From: JBBRGK01 sp036741355
Lineage (GTDB): Bacteria > Chloroflexota > Dehalococcoidia > CAUJGQ01
Direction: 5' to 3'
Length of the DNA: 64,000 bases
NCBI GenBank assembly: GCA_036741355.1
Contig: DAINSK010000009.1
Location: 22,938-86,937, forward strand
Every line of letters starts with the position of its first letter. Positions within the stretch are counted from its first letter, which is position 1. Both the position numbers and the translations under genes were made by a program. The notes under the pieces are model-generated. The model had not been told where the DNA came from and ran no database searches. It saw only the letters and a list, made by a program, of their open reading frames with translations. Below, piece after piece: positions 56,244-64,000 of this stretch.

Positions 56244-57236
56244 CTACGCTGACGTCATCGCGGTTGCCAATCCGAAGTTGGTCTCGAACAGATCGTTCAC
56301 ACGAGCGATCTCGGCCCGGGTCAGCCTCGGCTTGTCTGATGCCGCGGCAAACTCTTCGAGCTGCTCCATTTCATAGATGTTCGGCAACACCGAATAGACC
56401 TGGGGTTGGGCGTACAGCCATAGGAGAGCAGCCTGGCCGATGGTGCGACCGCCACTGGCGGTCAGGAATTCCAACTGCTCCAGCTTCTTGAGACCCTCTA
56501 CCAACCACTCACGTTTGCGATGGCTGCGGTGGTCGGTCGCAGGAAAGGTCGTTTCGAGGGTGTAGTGACCTTCGAGAATGCCGGAGGAGTGCGGTACGCG
56601 CACCAGGAGGCCGACGCCGCGCTGCTTGGCATCGGGGACAAACGAATTACCGGGCTCCTGTTCCAACAGGTTGAAGATAATCTGCAGCGACGCGATGGGG
56701 CGGTTGCGGAGCGCAAACAGCCCTTCGTCGAGCCAGCCGATCGCGGGACCAAGGGCGACGCCGATATGCCGCACTTTTCCTTCTCGCTGCAGGTCCGCGA
56801 GCGTTTGCCACAGTGCGTCGTCGGTGAGGCAGTCCATGCGAGCGTTGTGGATCTGCCACAGGTCAAGGTAATCGGTCTGCAGCCGCGAGAGCGACTGCTC
56901 GAGCGCAAACCGAACGAACGTTGGATCGAAGTTCTGGGGGATCTCGTTGTGGCCTTCGCGTTTGTGGCCGGAGTAGAAGTCGTAGCCGAATTTGCCGGCA
57001 ACGATCACCTTGTCGCGCCGGCCGGCAAACGCCCGGCCGATCAGTCGCTCGCTGCGGCCCTCGCCGTACTGGTCGGCGGTATCGAAAAAGTTGACCCCAA
57101 GATCGAGGGCGCGGTTGAGTAATCGCAGCGCCGCGTCGTCGTCGATGTGTCCCCACCAGTCGCTGCCGATGGTCCAGGCGCCGAATCCGAATTCGGACGT
57201 CTTCAGGCCGGTGGTGCCCAACGGCAGGTAGCGCAT
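56244..57236 (-). CDS. Aldo/keto reductase
   Basis: A 330-residue NAD(P)H-dependent oxidoreductase of the AKR superfamily. The catalytic tetrad is visible: Asp and Tyr in NFFDTADQYGEGRSERLIG, Lys in VIVAGKFGYDF and His in DLWQIHNARMDC. LLVRVPHSSGILEGHYTLET follows. The start at ATG 57236 gives MRYLPLGTTGLKTSEFGFGA, the usual N-terminus. An upstream ATG at 57257 adds seven residues. The substrate is unknown. It sits in the minus-strand run between the D-2-hydroxyacid dehydrogenase and HemQ genes. Confidence 0.88.
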   Translation of the reverse strand: MRYLPLGTTGLKTSEFGFGAWTIGSDWWGHIDDDAALRLLNRALDLGVNFFDTADQYGEGRSERLIGRAFAGRRDKVIVAGKFGYDFYSGHKREGHNEIPQNFDPTFVRFALEQSLSRLQTDYLDLWQIHNARMDCLTDDALWQTLADLQREGKVRHIGVALGPAIGWLDEGLFALRNRPIASLQIIFNLLEQEPGNSFVPDAKQRGVGLLVRVPHSSGILEGHYTLETTFPATDHRSHRKREWLVEGLKKLEQLEFLTASGGRTIGQAALLWLYAQPQVYSVLPNIYEMEQLEEFAAASDKPRLTRAEIARVNDLFETNFGLATAMTSA

Positions 57237-57364
57237 CGCGGTCCGCTCCCCGTGCACGAATTCACAATCAGTTTGAGTCTAGCACCGGTATCAAGTTTCG
57301 CTTCCTGATCCAGCGGGCGAAGCTCTTCAAATCTGGCTCCATTTCGTGGTCGATTAAGCGGCGG

Positions 57365-58360
57365 TTATCGCTGCTGCCGCGGATGATTCAAAGCCGCGGG
57401 GTTCACGACGTTGACCGGCCGGCCCGCGATGAACTCGGCGATGTTGTGGACCGGCATGGCCAGTAGACGGCGGCTCGCCTCCGCTGTCACCCACCCGGAA
57501 TGCGGTGTAAGCACGACGTTTTCGAGCTGTAACAGGTGACTTTCCGGCGGCAGCGGCTCAGTCTCGTAGACGTCGAGACCCGCGCCGCGGATGAGACCCT
57601 GCTGCAGCGCGGCGATCAGGGCCTGTTCGTCAATGAGCGGCCCGCGAGCCGTGTTGATGAGAATGGCGCCGCGCCGCATAATCGCAAGCTCGTCCGCGCC
57701 GATCAACCCCCGAGTTTTGTCAGAGAGCGCTACGTTCAGCGAAATGACATCTGACTCGCGAAGCAGCTCGCCGAATTCAACAAGCGAGACTCCGGATCGA
57801 GCGGCACGGTCTGCATCGTGAGTGGGGCTCCACGCGATCACCTTCATGCCCAGGGCGCCGCCGATCATGGCGACCGCCCGGCCGATATTGCCGAGGCCGA
57901 CAACGCCCAACGTTTTCCCGTCAAGCTCGACGCCCTCGTAATGCCGCCATTCGCCCGCCCGCAAGCTGCGGTCGTGCGCCGGAACATGACGGGCTACGGC
58001 GAGCATCAACGCAATTGCGTGTTCGGCGACAGAACGCGCGTTGGCCCCGGGGGCGTTCGTCACCACGATTCCGAGGCGGTCGGCCGCTTGCAGGTCAACG
58101 TTGTCCGTGCCGGTGCCGAGGACCGCGATCATGCGGAGCTGCGGTAGCTGCTCGAGTGTCGGATGGTCGAGTGGGGTGTAAGCACGGACGTTGACGATGA
58201 AATCGGCGTCGCGTATGCGCTCGAGCAACTGAACGCGCCCACCCGCTCTATCGCCATAGATCTGCAGCTCGCCAATATCGCGCAGTAACTCCAATTCCGG
58301 CTGTCCACGGAAAGCCGGTGGAAAATCATCAGGGATGACGATCTGCGGTTTGAGCCTCAT
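57365..58360 (-). CDS. D-2-hydroxyacid dehydrogenase (phosphoglycerate dehydrogenase-like)
   Basis: A 331-residue NAD-dependent dehydrogenase. The Rossmann loop is TLGVVGLGNIGRAVAMIGGA. RMIAVLGTGTDNVDLQAADR, NTARGPLIDEQALIAALQQG with the catalytic Arg, GLDVYETEPLP with the catalytic Glu region and LTPHSGWVT with the catalytic His follow. There is no C-terminal ACT or regulatory domain, so it is not a full SerA. Relatives reduce 2-oxoacids or oxidise D-hydroxyacids. The start ATG 58360 was chosen because residues before it (to 58564) are unlike the family. It lies 11 bases after the E2 gene of the 2-oxoacid dehydrogenase, so handling of a 2-oxo substrate is plausible. Confidence 0.87.
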   Translation of the reverse strand: MRLKPQIVIPDDFPPAFRGQPELELLRDIGELQIYGDRAGGRVQLLERIRDADFIVNVRAYTPLDHPTLEQLPQLRMIAVLGTGTDNVDLQAADRLGIVVTNAPGANARSVAEHAIALMLAVARHVPAHDRSLRAGEWRHYEGVELDGKTLGVVGLGNIGRAVAMIGGALGMKVIAWSPTHDADRAARSGVSLVEFGELLRESDVISLNVALSDKTRGLIGADELAIMRRGAILINTARGPLIDEQALIAALQQGLIRGAGLDVYETEPLPPESHLLQLENVVLTPHSGWVTAEASRRLLAMPVHNIAEFIAGRPVNVVNPAALNHPRQQR

Positions 58361-58371
58361 TGCCGCCTGCC

Positions 58372-59919
58372 CTAGTACAAGGGAGTCTCTTCGCCCATCG
58401 ACTCCAGGTTGTGTTTGAGGGCCTTCATGAAGGGGCCGACGTCCCCGCCATCTACAATACGGTGGTCGAAGCTCAGACAGCAGTTCATAATTGACCGGAT
58501 CGCTATAGCGTCGTCGATGACGACCGGACGTTTGACGATGCTCTCCATCGTCACGATCGCGCACTGCGGCTGATTGATGATCGGCTTGCTGATCACGGAG
58601 CCGATCGGTCCGACGTTGTCGACAGTGAACGTTCCCCCCTGCACGTCTTCGATCTTGAGGCGCCGCGAACGCGCCCGCATCGCAAGGTCGCCGACCTGGC
58701 GCGCGAGGCCAGCGATGCTGAGGTTGTCCGCGTCGTGGATGACCGGCACTATCAGCCCCCGGTCGGTGTCGACGGCGACGCCGATGTTGATTCGCCGCTT
58801 GAGGATCACGCCGTCGTCAGTCCAGCTGGAGTTCATGCGCGGGTGCTGCTTCAGCGCGCCGACGACGGCCTTGATCATGAACGGGAGGTAGGAGAGGTCA
58901 GCGTTCTCGCTCTGGCGGAACTCCGCTTTGATTCGCTCGCGATACGCGACCAGGCGCGACAGGTCGACTTCCACCATCATCCAGGCGTGAGGCGACGTCT
59001 GCATGCTGCGCACCATATGCGCGGCGATTGTCCTGCGCGTTGACGTCAGCGGCTCCAGCTCTTCGTCTTGTCCAGCAGGCACGGCGGTAGGCGGTGCGCC
59101 GGCCGACGGCTCCTCGTAAGCCCGCTGGACCTCTTCGACGACCGCGGAGCCGCGCGGCGCGGTTGGCGCGATTCGAGACTCGAACAGTTGCCGCTCTTCG
59201 CCGAGGTTGCCCCGTTCCTGGGGCGCGGTCGCACCGTCCGAGTCGATCCACGATTGAACGTCCTTGCGCGTTATGCGAGCGCCGAGCCCTGTGCCCTTTA
59301 TCTGGCCAAGGTCCACGTTGTTATCGGCCGCCAGTCCAAGGACCGCCGGCGAGTAGCGCTGCGCCGTGCCGGCACTGTTACCGGACGGCTGAGAAGCGCG
59401 TCCGTTTGCCGTAAGGGGCCGCTCGGCCATCGGCGGTGGTGCGGCGTCAGCCGCAGCGTCGTTGCTTTCCGCGGTCGAGAACATCCCGTGCGCCGTGTCC
59501 ACGGGTCCGAGCGATCCGGAAACCGTGAAGCTCGGTACAGATCGGTTTTGGCGGACCGCTGCCTCGGGTTTCAGCCGGGGAGAGGTTGTCCCGACCGGCG
59601 AATTCTGGGGCCGATCCGGCGCCGAAGCTGTTGCCGTTGCGGGCGCGGCAGCGGGCGCCGGCCTGGCTTGAGCGTTGCCACCTGACTCTTGGATGGTCGC
59701 GATCGGTACGCCGACTTCGACCGTTTCGCCTTCGGGCACCAGCAGCTCCGACACGGTACCCTCGAACGGCGATGGGATTTCGACGTTGACCTTTTCCGTC
59801 TCGATTTCTGCCAGCGATTCATCCATCACCACGGGATCGCCCGGCTGTTTCAGCCAGCGCACAACGGTGCCTTCGGTGACGCTCTCGCCAAGCTGCGGCA
59901 TTCGGACTTCGGTCGCCAT
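58372..59919 (-). CDS. 2-oxoacid dehydrogenase E2, dihydrolipoamide acyltransferase
   Basis: The core subunit of a 2-oxoacid dehydrogenase complex, 515 residues. An N-terminal lipoyl domain has the lipoylated lysine in EIETEKVNVEIPSPFEGTV near residue 43. A long Ala/Pro-rich linker follows. The peripheral-subunit-binding domain is PAVLGLAADNNVDLGQIKGT with GLGARITRKDVQSWI near residue 225, and the catalytic domain ends with CLSFDHRIVDGGDVGPFM carrying the His-x-x-x-Asp site. A second variable linker contains QDEELEPLTSTRRTIAAHMV. With the branched-chain-like E1 alpha next to it, this is likely a branched-chain or broad-range complex. The E1 beta gene lies 45 bases upstream. Confidence 0.92.
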   Translation of the reverse strand: MATEVRMPQLGESVTEGTVVRWLKQPGDPVVMDESLAEIETEKVNVEIPSPFEGTVSELLVPEGETVEVGVPIATIQESGGNAQARPAPAAAPATATASAPDRPQNSPVGTTSPRLKPEAAVRQNRSVPSFTVSGSLGPVDTAHGMFSTAESNDAAADAAPPPMAERPLTANGRASQPSGNSAGTAQRYSPAVLGLAADNNVDLGQIKGTGLGARITRKDVQSWIDSDGATAPQERGNLGEERQLFESRIAPTAPRGSAVVEEVQRAYEEPSAGAPPTAVPAGQDEELEPLTSTRRTIAAHMVRSMQTSPHAWMMVEVDLSRLVAYRERIKAEFRQSENADLSYLPFMIKAVVGALKQHPRMNSSWTDDGVILKRRINIGVAVDTDRGLIVPVIHDADNLSIAGLARQVGDLAMRARSRRLKIEDVQGGTFTVDNVGPIGSVISKPIINQPQCAIVTMESIVKRPVVIDDAIAIRSIMNCCLSFDHRIVDGGDVGPFMKALKHNLESMGEETPLY

Positions 59920-59964
59920 GTCATGCTCCTGTTTCGGAACCGGAACTGCCGCTGTTGGCGTTGG

Positions 59965-60948
59965 TTAATACGCGGCGAGCTGCCTTATGGCGGCCGCGAT
60001 CTTTTCCGGGCTCGGCATGTAAAACTCTTCCAGCTTGTGGTTGAACGGCACCGCCGGTACGTCCGGACCTCCAAGGCGGGTTATGGGACCGTCGAGGTAC
60101 TCGAAGGCGTGCTCCGCGATGAGCGCCGCCACCTCGCCGCCGATACCGCACGTCAGGTTGTCCTCGTGGACGATCAGAATCTTGCCGGTTGCCCTGGCAG
60201 TTTCAAGGATCGTCTCTTTGTCGAGCGGCAGCAGTGTGCGCAGGTCCACGACGGTGCACTCGGTCCCGTCTTGGCTCGCCACTGACTCAGCCGCCTGCAG
60301 ACACATGTGCATGGCGAGTCCGTAGCTGAAGATCGTCAAATCCCCGCCTTCGCGCCGGATTTCCGCCTTACCAATGGGAATCTCGTACGGCTCATCCGGA
60401 ACCTCGCCTTTGATCAGGCGGTATGTCCGTTTGTGTTCGAAAAAGATAACCGGGTCGGGGTCAAGCACCGCCGCACGCAGCAGCCCTTTCATATCGTAGG
60501 GCGTTGCAGGCGCCACGACTTTCAACCCCGGCTGGTGCGCGAAAATCTGCTCCATCGACTGGGAGTGGTAGAGACCGCCATGGATGCCGCCCCCGTAGGG
60601 CGCCCGGATGACGATCGGGCACGACCAGTCACCACCGGAGCGATAGCGGAATTTTGCGGCTTCGCTGATGATCTGATTCACCGCCGGCAGGATGAAATCC
60701 GCGAACTGGATCTCTGCGATCGGCCGAAGGCCGTTCAGCGAGGCGCCGATCGATACACCGACAATGCTCGATTCCGCCAACGGGCTGTCGATGACGCGGT
60801 CGTGACCGTACTTTTTCAGCAGCCCGTCTGTTGCGCGAAAGACGCCTCCTTCTTCGACGTCCTCGCCAATGATCATGATCCGCTCATCTGCCGCCATCAG
60901 CTCATCCAGCGTGTCGCGCACCGCTTGGAGGTTCGATTTGAGGGCCAT
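59965..60948 (-). CDS. 2-oxoacid dehydrogenase E1 component, beta subunit
   Basis: The 327-residue beta subunit of a thiamine-diphosphate E1 decarboxylase. It forms an alpha2beta2 tetramer with the product of the preceding gene. IMIIGEDVEEGGVFRATDGL contains the TPP-contacting Glu, ESSIVGVSIGASLNGLRPIA and EIQFADFILPAVNQI are family blocks, and YGGGIHGGLYHSQSMEQIFA contains conserved substrate-site residues. The start overlaps the alpha stop by one base (TGATG), so the two chains are made in step. The decarboxylated acid is probably a branched-chain 2-oxoacid, judged from the alpha subunit. Confidence 0.93.
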   Translation of the reverse strand: MALKSNLQAVRDTLDELMAADERIMIIGEDVEEGGVFRATDGLLKKYGHDRVIDSPLAESSIVGVSIGASLNGLRPIAEIQFADFILPAVNQIISEAAKFRYRSGGDWSCPIVIRAPYGGGIHGGLYHSQSMEQIFAHQPGLKVVAPATPYDMKGLLRAAVLDPDPVIFFEHKRTYRLIKGEVPDEPYEIPIGKAEIRREGGDLTIFSYGLAMHMCLQAAESVASQDGTECTVVDLRTLLPLDKETILETARATGKILIVHEDNLTCGIGGEVAALIAEHAFEYLDGPITRLGGPDVPAVPFNHKLEEFYMPSPEKIAAAIRQLAAY

Positions 60949-62015
60949 CAGCGCGCCTCCGGTTCGGCGTACACGTTCAGCAGCGCGTCTTTGGGTTCAG
61001 GGTCCGGCGCCTGCTCGGCCGCAGAGATCGCAGCCTGGATCTCCGCGGCTACCGTTTCCTCGATCTCTTTGATCTTTGGCGGCGTGAGCACCCCCTCTTC
61101 CACCAGGTACTTCTGGAAGCGGTCGATCGGGTCCTTCTTCATCCACTCTTCAAGTTCTTTGCGCGTCCGGTACCGGCGGTCGTCGTCGTCGCTGGAGTGC
61201 GGCACGATTCGGTAGGTCTTGGCTTCGATCAATGCCGGACCGTGACCGCGCCGCGCTTCGTCCACCGCCCATTTAACCGTTTGATACACCGCAAGCACGT
61301 CGTTCCCGTCCACTACCTGGCCCCGCATGCCGTATGCCGGAGCGCGATCGGCAACATTCGCTACGGCCATCTCTTTCCAGCTTGGTTCGGAGATCGCATA
61401 GCCATTGTTCTCGACATAAAAGACGACCGGCAGCTTGTGGATGCTGGCGAAGTTGAGCGCTTCGTGGAAATCGCCCTGCGCGGTTGAACCTTCGCCAAGG
61501 CTGGTAAGGCAGACCTCTTTGGTCTTGCGCAGCTTTGCCGCCAGGGCGCAACCGGTAGCATGTAGAAGCTGCGTCGTGACCGGGCTCGATCCGGAGACGA
61601 TACGGGCGCTCACCTTGCTCCAATGCGCCGCCATCTGGATGCCGTGGCTATTCGGATCGTCCCGCTTGGCAAAGAAGTTCAGGAACAGCTCGGTTGGGGT
61701 CATGCCCGCTGCCAGGCAGAGGCCAAGGTCGCGGTAGTAAGGAAAGAGCCAGTCGGTGCCTTGTTTAATGGCATATCCAGCCCCGATCTGGCACGCTTCC
61801 TGTCCTTGTCCGGAGATGACGAAGGGCGCACGGCCCTGCCGCTGCAGAACGAGCATGCGGTCCGCAATGCGCCGTGTCTGCACCATGCGGGTGTACATCT
61901 CGACCAACTGGGCGTTGGTCAGGCCGAAGTGTGCCGCGGCGCCGCGCCTGGCCGGGCTCGGGCGCGACGATTCGGCAACCACGGGTACTTTTTCCGGTTC
62001 TTGCAGCGTGGTCAT
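60948..62015 (-). CDS. 2-oxoacid dehydrogenase E1 component, alpha subunit (branched-chain type)
   Basis: The 355-residue alpha subunit of the E1 decarboxylase. The TPP motif is TSLGEGSTAQGDFHEALNFA, followed by VVFYVENNGYAIS. The C-terminal phosphorylation-type loop reads YRIVPHSSDDDDRRYRTRKE, close to the HSTSDDxxxYR loop of branched-chain E1 enzymes and unlike typical pyruvate E1. RMLVLQRQGRAPFVISGQGQ precedes it near residue 55. The complex links valine, leucine and isoleucine degradation or branched fatty-acid starters to the acyl-CoA pool. Order of genes: lpdA, E1 alpha, E1 beta, E2, in one direction. Confidence 0.92.
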   Translation of the reverse strand: MTTLQEPEKVPVVAESSRPSPARRGAAAHFGLTNAQLVEMYTRMVQTRRIADRMLVLQRQGRAPFVISGQGQEACQIGAGYAIKQGTDWLFPYYRDLGLCLAAGMTPTELFLNFFAKRDDPNSHGIQMAAHWSKVSARIVSGSSPVTTQLLHATGCALAAKLRKTKEVCLTSLGEGSTAQGDFHEALNFASIHKLPVVFYVENNGYAISEPSWKEMAVANVADRAPAYGMRGQVVDGNDVLAVYQTVKWAVDEARRGHGPALIEAKTYRIVPHSSDDDDRRYRTRKELEEWMKKDPIDRFQKYLVEEGVLTPPKIKEIEETVAAEIQAAISAAEQAPDPEPKDALLNVYAEPEAR

Positions 62016-62032
62016 CGAATAGCTCCGCGTAT

Positions 62033-63427
62033 TTACAACTTGACCGGCGGGCGATCGGCTGCCCGCGCCGCTTCGCCGATTGCTTCGGACAGGGTTGGAT
62101 GGGGATACACCGTCGTCGCCAGTTCCCAGAGGCTTGCATTCAGAAGCCGGGCCAGAGCGCCCTCGGCGACCATTTCCGTAACGCCGGCGCCGATCAGATG
62201 GACGCCGAGCAGATCGTCGGTGTCGGCGTCGGCGACAACCTTCACGAAGCCCTCGGGCTCGCCCAGGATGAGAGCTTTACCATTCACGCGGAGATGTGCT
62301 CGCCCGGTCTTGACGGTGTGTCCCGCTGCTTTCGCCTCCGCTTCGGTTAGCCCTACACTGGCCACCTGGGGGCGGCAATACGTGGCGCGCGGCAACCGCG
62401 GGTAGTCGACCGGCGCCCACGGTTTACGCGCGATCACATCTGCCGCCAGCGCCCCTTCGGCGGCGGCGACGTGCGCCAGGAGCAGATTTCCGATGGCGTC
62501 GCCCACGGCGTAGATCCCCGGTACAGTGGTCCGCATCTGCTCGTCAACGGCAACGAAGTCGCGCTCTAGCTTGACGCCGCACGCTTCAATCCCAATGTCG
62601 TGCGTCAATGGCACGCGCCCCACCGCGACCAGCAGGCACTCAGCTCGCAAGTGGTCAGTCTTGTCGCCGGAGGAAACGTCGAGCTCGAGGCCGCGCTTCG
62701 CCTTCTTAATGGACTTCAAAACGGCCGTGGTGCTCGTGAGAACGCGGATGCCGCGCTTGGTCAGCAGCCGCGCGAGCAGCGTAGAGACATCTGTATCTTC
62801 CAGAGGCAGGATGTCGGGCAGCATCTCGACGAGCGTCACATCTGCCCCCACGTCTCGGTAAAATGACGCGAACTCTACGCCGACCGCGCCTGCTCCCAGA
62901 ATGACGACCGAACCCGGCACATGATCCAGCGCCAGAGCCTGGTCGCTGTCGACGATCGTGCGTCCGTCGGTTGTGACTTCGGGCAGCGACTTTGGCCGCG
63001 AGCCGGTCGCGATCACGATGTTTGCGCACTCAAGCGATTGCTGCTGTTTTCCGTCGGATATAGAGACGAGCCCCTGACCTTCGAGGCGGCCGGTGCCCGC
63101 TACAAGATGGACTCCGCTGGCTTTCACCAACCGCTGGAGCCCGGCGAACAACTGATTGACGACTTGCTCTTTGCGATCGAGCACTGTTGCGTAGTTGAGC
63201 GTCGGCTCGGCTACCTGGACGCCGAACTCGGAGAGTCGCCGGGCAAAGTCGAGGCTGTCGGCAGATTGCAGGAGGACCTTGGTAGGGATGCAGCCGCGGT
63301 GAAGGCAAGTGCCGCCGAGCTTGTCGCGCTCGACGAGGGCAACAGACAGCCCATGTTGACGGCTGCGTACGGCCGCTGTGTATCCGCCCCAGCCCCCGCC
63401 AATAACGACGACGTCGAAGCGCTCCAA
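62033..63427 (-). CDS. lpdA: Dihydrolipoyl dehydrogenase (E3)
   Basis: The FAD enzyme that re-oxidises dihydrolipoamide with NAD. FDVVVIGGGWGGYTAAVRSR is the FAD loop, and the redox disulfide is Cys41 and Cys46 in GGTCLHRGCIPTK. SVVILGAGAVGVEFASFY is the NAD loop, GIYAVGDAIGNLLLAHVA the second FAD block, and VYPHPTLSEAIGEAA ends in the catalytic His-Glu pair. TTG 63427 is the best start: it gives 464 residues, the family size, with a G-rich sequence upstream. The longer frame to 63754 has no homology and overlaps the YCII gene. It heads the dehydrogenase operon. Confidence 0.93.
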   Translation of the reverse strand: MERFDVVVIGGGWGGYTAAVRSRQHGLSVALVERDKLGGTCLHRGCIPTKVLLQSADSLDFARRLSEFGVQVAEPTLNYATVLDRKEQVVNQLFAGLQRLVKASGVHLVAGTGRLEGQGLVSISDGKQQQSLECANIVIATGSRPKSLPEVTTDGRTIVDSDQALALDHVPGSVVILGAGAVGVEFASFYRDVGADVTLVEMLPDILPLEDTDVSTLLARLLTKRGIRVLTSTTAVLKSIKKAKRGLELDVSSGDKTDHLRAECLLVAVGRVPLTHDIGIEACGVKLERDFVAVDEQMRTTVPGIYAVGDAIGNLLLAHVAAAEGALAADVIARKPWAPVDYPRLPRATYCRPQVASVGLTEAEAKAAGHTVKTGRAHLRVNGKALILGEPEGFVKVVADADTDDLLGVHLIGAGVTEMVAEGALARLLNASLWELATTVYPHPTLSEAIGEAARAADRPPVKL

Positions 63428-63540
63428 GCCGCCACCAACGGCGCAGCCTGTCAGGGTGGCCCGCCGCACCGCAGATCGAGTGTACACCCGAGCGAATCGC
63501 GGAGGTTGTGTCCGTAAGGGGGATGGAAGCGCACAAAAGT

Positions 63541-63855
63541 TCAGGCGTTCTTCGGCTCCATGGCGATGATGTCGAACGGAAATAGCTCGGCTTTCACAAC
63601 GCCGTCTTGCACAAACGGGTCTTCGATCATGATTGTGCGTGCGGCCGACTCCGATTCGGCTTTGATTACGCCCAATGCCCACCCGCTTGCACCAGAATTC
63701 AGCGTGCGCCCAACGAAGATCATCGCGCCATCCGCCACACGCTGTTTCAGCCACGCCGAGTGCCTGCCGAAGCTCTCGCGCTCCCTTTCGTTCAGTCCCT
63801 CACTTGTCATCTGCGGCCGAGTTGCTCGAGTCCGGATGGCGTAGTACTGAGCCAT
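63541..63855 (-). CDS. YCII-related domain protein
   Basis: A 104-residue ferredoxin-like alpha/beta protein of the YCII family. Family features are RESFGRHSAWLKQRVADGAM followed by IFVGRTLNSGASGWALGVIK, then SESAARTIMIEDPFVQDGVV and a final strand KAELFPFDI. Most members have unknown roles; some are similar to dehydrochlorinases or act in stress tolerance. It is 113 bases upstream of lpdA on the same strand, and co-transcription is possible. Confidence 0.85.
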   Translation of the reverse strand: MAQYYAIRTRATRPQMTSEGLNERERESFGRHSAWLKQRVADGAMIFVGRTLNSGASGWALGVIKAESESAARTIMIEDPFVQDGVVKAELFPFDIIAMEPKNA

Positions 63856-63938
63856 GTCTCAGTTTCCCTCTTCGCTAATCGGTAGTCGCCTACCTTGTGA
63901 ACCAGAGCCAGATCAGACAACGGTCGGGCGCAGCTCGG

Positions 63939-64000
63939 TCATGCAGCCGCGCTGCGAACGCGCTCGGGAAAGTTGGAACACACGCCGTCGACGCCGAGGT
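63939..64000 (-). CDS. C-terminal end of a glycerophosphodiester phosphodiesterase (partial)
   Basis: Reading the minus strand from the right edge gives LGVDGVCSNFPERVRSAAA and a TGA stop at 63941-63939. The pattern GVDGVxxNFPxR is typical of the end of a GDPD TIM barrel, where the last strand and the final helix lie. The rest of the gene is outside the window. This would be a second GDPD in addition to the one at 45.2-45.9 kb. The gap 63856-63938 shows no gene. Confidence 0.6.
   Translation of the reverse strand, partial: LGVDGVCSNFPERVRSAAA

Noticed and set aside
63428..63754. Longer N-terminus of dihydrolipoyl dehydrogenase
   Set aside because: The added residues are non-homologous and overlap the YCII gene. 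TTG 63427 gives the normal family length.
1..64000. CRISPR array, rRNA operon or prophage
   Set aside because: I saw no regularly spaced direct repeats, no rRNA sequence and no phage structural genes. The only mobile DNA is the IS at the left edge.

Overview
The window is GC-rich, densely coded bacterial DNA with short gaps, many 4-base ATGA overlaps and frequent GTG/TTG starts. I infer a member of the Chloroflexota, closest in style to Thermomicrobia. The supporting traits are a SecA with an insertion in its first nucleotide-binding domain, a CIRCE-controlled solo groEL, rpmB next to a FakA/YloV-type gene, a UPF0182 membrane protein, a HemQ-type heme enzyme, ThiN, and a c-di-AMP riboswitch. 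No rRNA, confident tRNA or CRISPR array was found, so the placement is inferred from protein style only.

Region 1-15.4 kb. The left edge is the 3' end of an IS1182-type element that has cut off the end of a fakA-like gene. Then come rpmB, rpe-argH, an acyl-CoA synthetase and a decayed VapBC pair on the plus strand. A minus-strand arginine block (argC, argJ, argB, UPF0182, argD) follows. Region 14.4-24.2 kb holds prs, secA, a gene-free stretch full of hairpins that ends in a strong terminator, a TPR protein with a DUF4331 protein, and nth overlapping an FAD reductase.

Region 24.3-32.5 kb starts with selD. Its true start lies upstream of an in-frame UGA, so SelD is itself a selenoprotein, and a bacterial SECIS-like hairpin follows the UGA. 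Next is an operon of an LprG-like lipoprotein, a 14-helix MFS exporter and a PIG-L deacetylase. It resembles the mycobacterial lprG-p55 lipid-export pair. Then come a second MFS gene, a ROK sugar kinase and glgA. Region 32.6-47.6 kb holds CIRCE-groEL, the series MBL hydrolase, thiN, cysteine desulfurase and nuoB, a membrane glycosyltransferase under a c-di-AMP riboswitch, a thiolase-like protein lacking both catalytic residues, marR, a tightly overlapping midA-peroxiredoxin-sufU-mocA-like operon, a short ModE-like regulator, a GDPD, a SirB1 protein and a peroxiredoxin.

Region 47.6-64 kb holds a glycogen-debranching-type enzyme, an unassigned beta-rich protein, an L,D-transpeptidase, and a long minus-strand run: YCII protein, the four subunits of a branched-chain-type 2-oxoacid dehydrogenase, a D-2-hydroxyacid dehydrogenase, an aldo/keto reductase, HemQ and two class III aminotransferases. 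The right edge holds the last codons of another GDPD.

The main themes are arginine synthesis, alpha-glucan metabolism (glgA, ROK kinase, debranching enzyme), Fe-S and molybdenum-linked functions, envelope and lipid export, and 2-oxoacid oxidation. The strongest unusual signals are the UGA-containing selD with its SECIS, the c-di-AMP riboswitch on a glycosyltransferase, the LprG-MFS-PIG-L operon, and the structured intergenic region after secA.
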